Assembly: GCA_947184155.2 (NCBI GenBank)
Contig: CAMXCT020001446.1
Location: 282,001-346,000 of the forward strand
DNA from: Cladocopium goreaui
Lineage: Eukaryota; Sar; Dinophyceae; Suessiales; Symbiodiniaceae
Direction of reading: 5' to 3'
Length of the DNA: 64,000 bases
The notes beneath the pieces were generated by a model. The model worked only from the letters and a program-made list of their open reading frames with translations. It was not told where the DNA came from and searched no databases. Both the position numbers and the translations under genes were made by a program. Positions 55,495 to 64,000 of the stretch are shown here, in pieces (position 1 is the stretch's first letter; the number at the start of each line of letters is the position of its first letter).

Positions 55495-55628
55495 TTTGGT
55501 GACTTTGGCAAAGAGAGCCTGGGGAGTCACTGGAGAAAGTATTATGGTGACTTTGGCAAAGAGAGCCTGGACAGTCACTAGAAAAGCTTGGTGGTTTTGG
55601 CAAAGAGAGCCTGGAGAATCCCTAGAAA
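55495..55628. repeat. Three ~56-bp tandem units
   Basis: TTTGGCAAAGAGAGCCTGG recurs three times (about 55503, 55552, 55597) with GAGTCACT/CAGTCACTAG spacers. Confidence 0.85.
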
Positions 55629-55913
55629 GAGTTGAAAGTAAAATTAGAAAAGTATTATGAGAAAGAGTTACATCTCGACAGGTTGGTCAGGTTGTAGTTG
55701 ATCCTGGACGCACGGAGTGCACAGTGCGTGGTGCTACTGAGCCTGGCGTCATGCCTGGAGCTACCATGTGAAAAAGCGCCGTGCATAGATCTCGCGAAAA
55801 CCTCGGAGCTCAATACAAACGATCTCAGCTTCACCTTAGATGGTGTCCTTAGTACACTGCAACAAGGGTCAGCGGAGAATGGTGTGGGCAGCTCCGTAGA
55901 GCTCCGCTACCAT

Positions 55914-57471
55914 GTGAGAAAGCGCCGTGCATAGATCTGCGGTCAGATCTAACGCTTCATCAAAATTCCTACAGAACTACGCAGGTAGACGCGTACGTCA
56001 ACCACGCACACCAAAAACACAAGCGCAGAGCGTAAATTCACAAACCTAATTAAACTAAAGCAATACCGTGTCAAGAGAACTGTTTCACCCTCGACTCCCA
56101 CATGCTGACGTCAAGCCTCTTCTTTTCGCTCCAGACGCAACACGATCAGTCACAGGGAAACAAAAACACAACAAGCAAACAAACAAAAGAACGAAGAAGG
56201 ACGTGTTCCCTGTGTCGATCTGTCTTATGTCAAGTTATGTGACACAGCAGCTCTTGTTCATTAAATGAACTTCTGACACCAGTCCTTCGAGCCGATGTCT
56301 CAACTGGTAAACTCGATTCCAGGTTTCCAGTTAACAAACCTCAAGTTCTTCAAATAAAGGTTTGTTGAAACTATTCCAGCTGCTACAAATCTACAAAACT
56401 CACTTTTCACTAGATGAACTCAAAAACATCGAAACACTTCCAAAAGTTCTCAAATCAAACTGGTTCTCATCCAAACGTGAATAACCAGCCTATTAGTCAG
56501 CTTGCTGGCTAACTTCTCAAGAACGAAGTGATTCACACAAGGTATCTGTACAACCTTCTTCTGGATACAAAACATAGTCAGAACACAGCGTTCCTTCTTC
56601 AAATCAGCTTTCCACATAGAGATAGCATCTCACAGCTTCAAACTTCAATATAGAATAGAATGTTCTGTCCGACATTGTCAATGTAGGTCAGCCAAATACA
56701 GTTGTATCGCTAAAGTCTTTCGACCACCGTAATAGCTGATCCACAATGTAGACCAAAGTCGCTTAGGCCTTACAAAGTAGGCAAAGGTCGCATTGTCCTT
56801 AAGCAACGATCAAAGTTGTCGAAGAATGTTGAAGTTCTTCGAAGCAATAAAAGTCATAATCCAAGATCAAATGTCTGATCTGTAGATCACGATGACGATA
56901 ATGTAGGTATTGTCCTCACAATACCGAAACATCTCATCACAAAACTTTCAGACAAATAAGACGAATAAATATGGCCATTGTCCTCACAATGCCAATGCAT
57001 CTCATAGTCTAAACTCAAAGTGTAGTAGCTTCTCCCCATCAGATACTTCCAGCTAGCTTAAACTCTTCTCCAAGAGTTTCAGCTGTATGTTCTCATCACT
57101 TGGAGAGAATAAATTTCTCAGCATTGAAGACACAATAAACAATCTCAATGTCAAGCCAATGTAGGTATCTTTAGCTCAAGCAATAAGCTGTACCAGACTC
57201 AAGCCGAATCCAGAATAGGATGTAGAACTGACCAATACACCACATTCAGGTTAACACTGATCAATGACATCTCAGGATGTCACAGAGTGATGAGGTCCGA
57301 AGACTAGTAGAATATTGTGACACAGATTGATCACAATGCACAAGTTTCTTCCGCAACAAGTAGAATGTTCTCTACCAATCTTCTGTGCATAAAACTATGC
57401 CACGGTGATGAGTGGCATGTCGCTTCACCCTTACACAAAGGGTGTTCCTATAGGGCGTCAAATTTCCATAC
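55914..57471 (+). repeat. Repeat R, copy 2 (uninterrupted, holds the DIRS-2 empty site)
   Basis: About 1.56 kb starting TGTGAGAAAGCGCC and ending CAAATTTCCATA. It matches copy 1 across the DIRS-2 insertion; the empty site TGTCTTATGTCAAG is at 56221-56234. A further partial start of R (TGTGAAAAAGCGCCGTGCAT) lies at about 55767. After 57471 the sequence departs from copies 1 and 3. Confidence 0.9.
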
Positions 57472-57563
57472 TTTGCGGATCGTCTTGGTTGGTGTGTGGT
57501 TGCTTGTCGTTTTGTTATGATTTGCCTCACTACATAAGACCAAGTGTGTCCATGTACCAACGT

Positions 57564-58083
57564 TTTTGAGAACGTTTTTGAAAACTGCTTATTCTCATGT
57601 AAGGACCGAGCCTCAGAGCGTCGCGGGCCACACCAGAAGGAAAAAAAAGCCGAGCTCCTCTATGCACTGCAAGCTGTGTCCCAAGAAAGTGTGGCTTTCA
57701 GCCAGTTCTGTCAAAGGGTGTATGTTGGTTTGGGAGAGATGCTACCGAGGAGTGTGCCAAAGATTTTGCTTGAATCTGATAGCTCTTCTGCATTGCAGTT
57801 GCTTTTGGGCAGGATTCCGAGAAGCGGGCATGTGAAGATCGTTTGGCATGGATAAAATGCTTCTAGAGAACTTGAGATTGAGCACCGAGCAGGGACCGAC
57901 AACGTTACCGACCTGTTCACGAAGTTTTTTTGTGGACGGCGCCAATCGGCTTTCGCCTGGTCACCACAGGCCGACCTGTTCACGAAGTGCCTGAGCACGA
58001 AAGACTTTCTGCGCCATTGTGCAAGTTTGGGTTTTGAAGCTGAAGTGCCAGCCAGAGATCTTCGATCGGTCAATGACTGCTGA
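57564..58083 (+). pseudogene. Ty1/copia RNase H C-terminal remnant
   Basis: The plus-strand frame reads ELLYALQAVSQESVAF, then LLESDSSSALQLLLG and RIPRSGHVKIVWH. After an in-frame TAA it continues ELEIEHRAGTDNVTDLFTK and, after a short insert, ADLFTKCLSTKDFLRH to TGA at 58081-58083. This matches the copia RNase H end (D..SA...., H+...+, G....AD.+TK.L). The DLFTK block is present twice because GACCTGTTCACGAAG is duplicated around a 53-bp insert at ~57923-57975. Decayed. Confidence 0.75.
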
Positions 58084-58506
58084 TCAACGATGTTGTGTCC
58101 AACAACAAAGAGTGTGAATCCACCGGCATCGTCTGGGCGACCGCCCAAGATGAACTACGATCCAACGATGACCCATGGGCCGTAGAGGGTGCTGTACCTA
58201 AGGCTGACCCGCCGATTTTGCAGATCTTTGGCAACATTCAGCAAGGGACACCACCAAATAACCTTCCACCTGCAGCCACTGCAACTGGCAAGTGTGGATT
58301 TCCAGAACATTCAGCTGCCGCTATGGGGACAGAGTCAACATTTCCACCGGCAAAGCCTGCTGCTGCCGCAGAAAATTCAGCAGCACGACAATTGCTGGTA
58401 CCAAAGCTAACCGGGCCCAACAAGATAGAAGAGGTACTAGAAGAAGATGGAGATGGCAATGGTGGAAGATTGCGATCTCGGGGATCCTGGCTGGGGGAGA
58501 TCCCTG
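58084..58506 (+). other. Open but unrecognised stretch before repeat R copy 3
   Basis: A frame from ATG 58095 is open through this stretch (MSNNKECESTGIVWA; Pro/Ala-rich, with an acidic EEVLEEDGDGNG) and runs into repeat R. It may be a tail ORF of the copia remnant or chance. No domain seen. Confidence 0.3.
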
Positions 58507-60240
58507 GTGTAGAAAAAGCGCCGTGCACAGATCTGCGGTCAGATCCAACGCTTCTTCAAAATTCCTACAGAACTACGCAGGCGGACGCGTACGTCAACCA
58601 CGCACACCAAACACAAGCGCAGAGCGTAAATTCCCAAACCTAATTAAACTAAAGCAATACCGTGTCAAAAGGATTGTTTCACCCTCGACTCCCACATGCT
58701 GACGTCAAGCTCCTTCTTTTCGCTCCAGACGCAACACGATCAGTCACAGGGAAACAAAAACACAACAAACAACAGAACGAAGAGAGAAACAACGAGAAGA
58801 AACAGAGAGATGTGTTCGTGTTCCCTGTGTCGGTCTGTCTTATGTCAAGTTATGTGACACAGCAGCTCTTGTTCATTAAATGAACTTCTGACACCAGTCC
58901 TTCGAGCCGATGTCTCAACTGGTAAACTCGATTCCAGGTTTCCAGTTAACAAACCGCAAGTTCTTCAAATAAAGGTCTGTTGAAACTATTCCAGCTGCTA
59001 GAAGTCTACAAAACTCAAATTCACTAGATGAACTCAAAATCATCGAAACACTTCCAAAAGTTCTCAAAGCAAACTGGTTCTCATCCAAACGTGAATAACC
59101 AGCTCACTAGTCACAAGCTGACTAACTTCTCAAGAACGAAGTGATTCACACAAGGTGTCTGTACAACCTTCTTCTGAATACAAAACATAGTCAGAACACA
59201 AAGTTCTTTCTCCAAATCAGTTTTCCACATAGAGATAGCATCTCACAGCTTCCAACCTCAATGTAGAATAGAATGTTCTGTTCGACACTGTGAATGTAGG
59301 TCAGCCAAATACAGTTGTATCGCTGAAGTCTTTCGACCACTGTAATAGCCAATCCACAATGTAGACCAAAGTCTTCTCCAAACAATGTTGTCCTCATAGA
59401 AATAACCAAAGTCATCTCAGCAACGATAAAATGCACACCATAAGATCAAAGGTATGATCCATAGGTCACGATGACGATGATGCAGGTATTGTCCTCACAA
59501 TACCGAAACATCTCATCACAAAACTCTCAGACAAATAAGATGCCCAAATATGGCCATTGTCTTCACAATACCAATGCATCCCATAGTCCAAACTCAAAGC
59601 ATAGTAGGTTCTCTCCATCAGATATTTCCAGCTAGCTTAAACTCTTCTCCAAGAGTTTCTAGCTGTGTTCTCATCACTTGGAGAGAATGAGCTTCACAAT
59701 GTTCAGTGTCCAGGAGTGTCGTGGACACAAGAAGTAGTCTCAATGTCAAACCAATGTAGGTATCTTCAGCTCAAGCAATAAGCTGTACCAGACTCAAGTC
59801 GAATCCAGAATAAGATGTAGAACTGAACAATATACCACAATCACTGGTCAACACTGATCAATGACATCATCCTGATGTCAGAAATGATAAGTCCGAAGAC
59901 CAATAGAATATTGTGACACAGGATGGTCACATACAAGCTTCCTTCCGCAACAAGTAGAGTGTTCTCTACCAATCTCCCATGATGCAATGAACTCTTGTAG
60001 TAGCCTTCCACGTATCCTCTGTGCACAAACTATACAACTATGATGAATGACATGTCGCTTCACCCTTATCCAACGGGCATACCCATAGGGTGTCAAATTT
60101 CCATACCCCCTTTCGACATGACATCTCATCCACTTACACCACTGTCAGGTACGGATACCAATCGAATATCCGCAGAAAAATGTCCACGTTCCAGATCACA
60201 TCCATGATCAAAAGATATTCAAAGACAGACGAACCGTCTT
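58507..60240 (+). repeat. Repeat R, copy 3 (diverged)
   Basis: It begins GTAGAAAAAGCGCCGTGCAC and follows copies 1 and 2 with many substitutions and small indels. It then continues like copy 1 past CAAATTTCCATACCCCC to AGACAGACGAACCGTCTTCC near 60240. Older than copies 1 and 2. Confidence 0.8.
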
Positions 60241-61501
60241 CCAAAACACAAGGTAGATGATAAAGCATCATCCAAAAACTCATCTCGTTCGACTCATGCA
60301 TAATGTCGTAGCTTCCAAATTCAGAAATCTTCTCTGTTGCGAAAACCAGATGTAAGAATACCAGACTCAGTCCAAAGACTCCTAAAGTCTTTCCAGTACT
60401 AAACTCGTCTTCCAACGTCCAGTTCCTCGGATAAACCATGGCGTCGATAACGATATATCTACAGTGCTGTTGTCTTCCTACAACACACAAAACAACAACA
60501 GAACAAAACACACACACACAAGAGACCCAAGACGAAACCTAACGTCGCACAATTGGAGTCAACGCGAAAACAAAGGCCAACTGTTTCAGCTAATCCGCAC
60601 CTTCGTGAAGAAGGTAGGCGTGTGAAAAGAAAACGCAAGTGAAATAATATCACTCATGCAACTCATCTCAAATTCAAAGCAAGTGAAGTACAGTTCACAG
60701 TCACTGCACAACAAATTCAAAATGTTCTGAATGAAAATCTTTCACAGTCAGGGTCAGGACTAGCTAAGATTGGCACGGAATGAGGAAGCGGTGAGGGACA
60801 TTTTGACAAAACGTCTCTCACAGTTTCATCATCGCATAGATCGCCGTCCCCCTTTCAACGTCTGATCCATCCTAAAGATCTCGGAGGTGTGATATGTCTT
60901 GTTTGAGTCTATATCATGACATGAGGGTGCAATATGTCTGCAATCATGGCATCAGATTCCCCGGAAGATTTTCCGATTACTTAAACTCAGATTCCGCCTG
61001 AGTTTCTTCACAGGTTCTCATCATATGCCATGACAACATAATTATACCAAATGTTTATGAAAACACTCACAACATCAAGTTCCATGTTTCAAGCAACAAA
61101 ACTCAATACATGCATACAACAACTCAAACATGAGAAATACCGTAATCAAGCCAATCAAGAACAACTTCAACTTCTCTTCATGATGTCTCCCTCAGATCTG
61201 CCAGCAACTCCAAGTTCTGAATGCCTTCACGAACGTTGCTCTCGCCATCGTCATTGAGAGACAAAACTACCAACAAAACGAACCTTAAACACCTAACAAA
61301 GCCAACATGCAGACAAACTTGTGTCTACTGCGTCAATCGGCGTGTCTCGCCCCCTTTTAAACTCAAGCTTGGTACCTGTGCTCAGCCATATCGTCATTTC
61401 TGAAAACAACAAGTGAACCTCGAGTTGACAAAATCAACTATTCTCTTGTCGTCACACCAGGCGAATTCCGGTGCCTTTGGCACTCTGCTTGGGTATGGAC
61501 A
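60241..61501. other. No gene seen
   Basis: AT-rich sequence with short open frames only; similarity to repeat R fades around 60240. No RNA gene recognised. Confidence 0.4.
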
Positions 61502-62722
61502 TCAGGGGTATACCCTACGGTATTCTTGCGTCCCCTGCATCTGAATATACCCTAAAGGAGAGAAAGCTGCCGTCCCCGTCATTGGATCGTGACGTGCAGT
61601 GGGTGAAACACACATGATACGCCCCGTGACCTCCTCGATCACCTGACAAGGTGGGGACTTAATGTTCTTCACCTCAAGAGCTAGGGGATGGCTCATCGGC
61701 AATTCTCCTATCTTCGCCGGGCTGTAACCCACGAATTTCGCCAATGGGAGTGTTGGCGGTGATGGCACCACAGGTCTCGGCGGCACTGCCGGTGGAGGTG
61801 GTAGGTGGCTGGTTCCTCCTAGGCTCACACCAGTCGCCGGCGTCATCGGTGCCAGTGGCGGGCTACTCTGCTTCATGCCATGGTGTCCCGTGGGTGGCTG
61901 CGGAGGATCGTATGCGGGAGCTGCCTCTGGCGGTGTCCCCTTTTCAATCCTCTCAGCAACCAATTTCATATTTTCTTGTAGCTTGTCCATCGCTTCGAAA
62001 AGCTGGGTCATCAAATCATGTAGAGCTTGGTCGCGGTCAGTGCGGCCTTTGTTGTTTCTTTTGAGCACGTCTGCCATAGAGACATCCAGTGCCCACTCCA
62101 GGTGCTTTTTCAATTTGTTATATTCACCCACGACCGCACCCACGCGGCTGGTGTTGTGGTTCACACCAGCAGCCAATGATTCTGATGCCCTTGCCATGTT
62201 GTTGACTGCCGCTCCCACGGCCTCCAGGCTTCGGCAAAGGTCCTGCTGAAGAGTATGCGTACTCTTGATAAGGGTTTCGAGCTTGTCCGTCGAACCCTTC
62301 AGCGCAGCGACCATCGAAGTGATTCCCACAGCCAAGCCCGTGGTAGAGTTCAGCAAGTCTGCAGCATCACTGTGATCAAGTGGCTCATGCATTCTCAACC
62401 TTGGAGATCTCGATCTATCATCATCTCTTCCAGCATCTCCTTCCTCTTTGTCTTCCTTGTCTTCTCCATGGACATGAGCGGTGTCTTGCTCTTTCTCTTT
62501 CTCTGAATCCGTCTCAGCAACTCCTGTCTGTGCCGGCAGCGCTGGATTCTCAGACAAGGGAAATTCTCCCTCTGCCGCTGGAGCTGCCGGGGCTGCTGGA
62601 GCTGACACGTTCGCTGCCATGAATCGTTCGAGTCTCCTAGACAAGGCCTGATGCACTCTCTGGGATAAGCCGGGGCCCAAATACAGCTTGGGCATAATCT
62701 GCAATTCAACTTGACGATCCAT
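61502..62722 (-). CDS. Coiled-coil, Pro-rich hypothetical protein
   Basis: 406 residues from ATG 62722 (MDRQVELQIMPKLYLGPG). An Ala/Pro/Glu-rich and then acidic segment (residues 40-95, EKEKEQDTAHVHGEDKED) precedes DRSRSPRLR. A long helical region with heptad character (about 110-260: VAALKGSTDKLETLIKSTHT, VVGEYNKLKKHLEWAL, LMTQLFEAMDKLQENM) is followed by a Pro-rich linker and a short C-terminal domain (IMCVSPTARHDPMTG). Not recognised. The plan (coiled coil plus Pro-rich tail) would suit a scaffold or a retroelement ORF1-type protein, but nothing proves either. Confidence 0.55.
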   Translation of the reverse strand: MDRQVELQIMPKLYLGPGLSQRVHQALSRRLERFMAANVSAPAAPAAPAAEGEFPLSENPALPAQTGVAETDSEKEKEQDTAHVHGEDKEDKEEGDAGRDDDRSRSPRLRMHEPLDHSDAADLLNSTTGLAVGITSMVAALKGSTDKLETLIKSTHTLQQDLCRSLEAVGAAVNNMARASESLAAGVNHNTSRVGAVVGEYNKLKKHLEWALDVSMADVLKRNNKGRTDRDQALHDLMTQLFEAMDKLQENMKLVAERIEKGTPPEAAPAYDPPQPPTGHHGMKQSSPPLAPMTPATGVSLGGTSHLPPPPAVPPRPVVPSPPTLPLAKFVGYSPAKIGELPMSHPLALEVKNIKSPPCQVIEEVTGRIMCVSPTARHDPMTGTAAFSPLGYIQMQGTQEYRRVYP

Positions 62723-63337
62723 CTACTGACCATGCCGATTACAACTCAGCCCTTTCATGCCATGCCAAGCACAAACTCTCTCTTGTTCATCCTAAGGTGC
62801 GTGACGCACACCTTAACAGATGAATCACACTTCCGACAAAGATCACACTCACTACTACCCCAAGATGCGTGCCGCACATCCTGACAGGTAATATGTGACC
62901 AAACTTCAATGTCTCAGACAAAAACAAAAATAGTGCAAACTTGTGGCAAACCGCAAACTCAATCCAAATCCAACTGTCAACGCATGCACAACTCTTCACA
63001 AAACTGCAAAACAGATCACAGTGGTTTCTGCGCATAAAACCCATAGACATGTCATGCAGCAAAAATGAAAACTCATGCAAAGCTCGTGACAGCTGACAGA
63101 AAACCACTCAAACTGAGTTCCACAAGTCCAAGTTCTGTCCAGTCCGAAATCGTCCAAAACTTTGAAATTCCAAGACATCCCAAAATTGTCATTTCACTCC
63201 AATCTCAGCTTGACAGCTCTTTCACCATAGCTTTTGCATTTCTCCTCGCAGCTATCGTCGGCTTCCAAGCCTAGCACTACCACCCGGCCTGGAACCATTG
63301 CAAAAACCTATACATTGGGAGCATATTTTCTCCCTAC
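62723..63337. other. No gene seen
   Basis: Spacer between two minus-strand ORFs, with only short open frames. Confidence 0.4.
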
Positions 63338-63718
63338 TCAGACGATCCTGTGAGCGTCCGCGGCAAACTTGTATAATAAGTTGCCATTCTGGTCAAACTC
63401 CAAAGCCTTCATCATGCCTTGCCAACGATATTCGTTGGGTTTATACTTCAGAAGGACCCCCGCCTCGGCCTTTTGGAGATAGCCAATGGCGGTCAGTTCG
63501 ACCTCAACAAGGACATAATCCTTGGCACAGAACTCACCCTTGGGACCTTCCGGTGTCCAATCATTGAAGTACTGCGCACGCTCAACGGCAGCAATCGGGT
63601 CTTTTCGTAGTCCAAACCTTTTGGAATATTCGTCAGGCTGAATCTCCTTGCCATTGTTCAAGTCCTCAAACTGCTTAGGAGTCAGAGCCAACCAAAGACG
63701 AATGGATTCCATTGCCAT
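63338..63718 (-). CDS. Small globular hypothetical protein
   Basis: 126 residues from ATG 63718 (MAMESIRLWLALTPKQF); the open frame extends a little upstream but only with a TTG. Balanced composition with LALTPKQFEDLNNGKEI, KDYVLVEVELTAIGYL and KYKPNEYRWQGMMKAL suggests one compact alpha/beta domain. No family recognised. Same strand as the coiled-coil ORF 615 bp downstream, so the two could be co-expressed. Confidence 0.5.
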   Translation of the reverse strand: MAMESIRLWLALTPKQFEDLNNGKEIQPDEYSKRFGLRKDPIAAVERAQYFNDWTPEGPKGEFCAKDYVLVEVELTAIGYLQKAEAGVLLKYKPNEYRWQGMMKALEFDQNGNLLYKFAADAHRIV

Positions 63719-64000
63719 TGATGCCAAAGGATCTCAAAGCGATCGTAAGGGCGGTTGAAATGCAAAAACACTGAGCCAAAGCTGTCTTATAGTAAAACAG
63801 CAACGGTGGAATGAAACCTCTACAAACATGAGAAGTCCAGACAAAAATGTCACGTCAAGTCCAGCATAATAGACAGCTCCATACTTCGTCTCTCACTTAG
63901 ACAGTATGTCGAGCCACAAACTGACAGTACATTTACATTCATTTCAGTCAGTTTCACGTTTCGGAACCTATGCAAGTCGTAATCGCCCCTGCCGTCCAGT
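63719..64000. other. No feature seen at the right edge
   Basis: Upstream flank of the small minus-strand ORF; nothing recognised. Confidence 0.3.

Noticed and set aside
43857..57471. Repeat R as a proven LTR
   Set aside because: It starts with TG, but no complete element with paired copies and target duplications is visible, and copies 2 and 3 are too different to be one element's LTRs.
1..64000. Spliced-leader RNA gene
   Set aside because: The dinoflagellate leader core (TTTTGGCTCAAG) was not seen on either strand by eye.

Overview
The window looks like nuclear DNA of a dinoflagellate, close to Suessiales/Symbiodiniaceae in style; the exact taxon cannot be read from the sequence. The evidence is: short exons joined in frame across introns, two of which use GC donors and AG|G acceptors; a transposase-like gene whose motif order I recall as common in dinoflagellates (unverified); repeated CCCTGCA/TGCAGGG motifs in the non-coding parts of the gene region; and a very high load of retroelements. 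No rRNA, tRNA, CRISPR or bacterial-type operon was seen.

Layout. 1-13.8 kb (+ strand): small multi-exon genes of unknown function (acidic/Gly-rich, Lys/Ala-rich), a palindromic minisatellite at 6.1-6.4 kb, and a transposase-like gene at 11.66-13.76 kb. 13.76-22.44 kb (- strand): a tyrosine-recombinase (DIRS/Ngaro/PAT-type) retrotransposon, DIRS-1, inserted three codons before the stop of the transposase-like gene. 23.1-27.45 kb and 27.67-40.77 kb (- strand): two copies of a giant multi-ORF retroelement with a GIY-YIG endonuclease placed N-terminal to a Penelope-type reverse transcriptase. Copy 1 looks complete: 13.1 kb, eight ORFs, two apparently identical 539-bp direct repeats, both ends in (CA)n. 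Copy 2 keeps only its sense 5' third. 40.95-42.1 kb: a 16-bp satellite fused to a Ty1/copia fragment. 43.86-60.2 kb: three copies of a ~1.55-kb repeat, the first split by a second DIRS-type element (DIRS-2, 44.17-53.15 kb, - strand); the unsplit second copy preserves the empty target site. 57.6-58.1 kb: a decayed copia RNase H tail. 61.5-63.7 kb (- strand): two unrecognised ORFs.

How the parts work together. Each DIRS-type element carries, in sense order, tyrosine recombinase, Gag with a zinc-binding tail, a cytosine-methyltransferase-like domain, reverse transcriptase and RNase H, flanked by A1-ORFs-B1-A2-B2 split direct repeats. In both, gag and pol lie in the same frame separated by a single UGA, in DIRS-1 within the known readthrough context UGA-CUA.

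In the 13-kb element most ORFs start a few to about 60 nt after a pyrimidine tract plus AG. This suggests a polycistronic RNA cut into separate mRNAs by splicing, for which dinoflagellate spliced-leader trans-splicing is the obvious candidate. Its last four ORFs are a tandem duplication of a two-gene cassette. This multi-ORF element is the best candidate in the window for an undescribed system.
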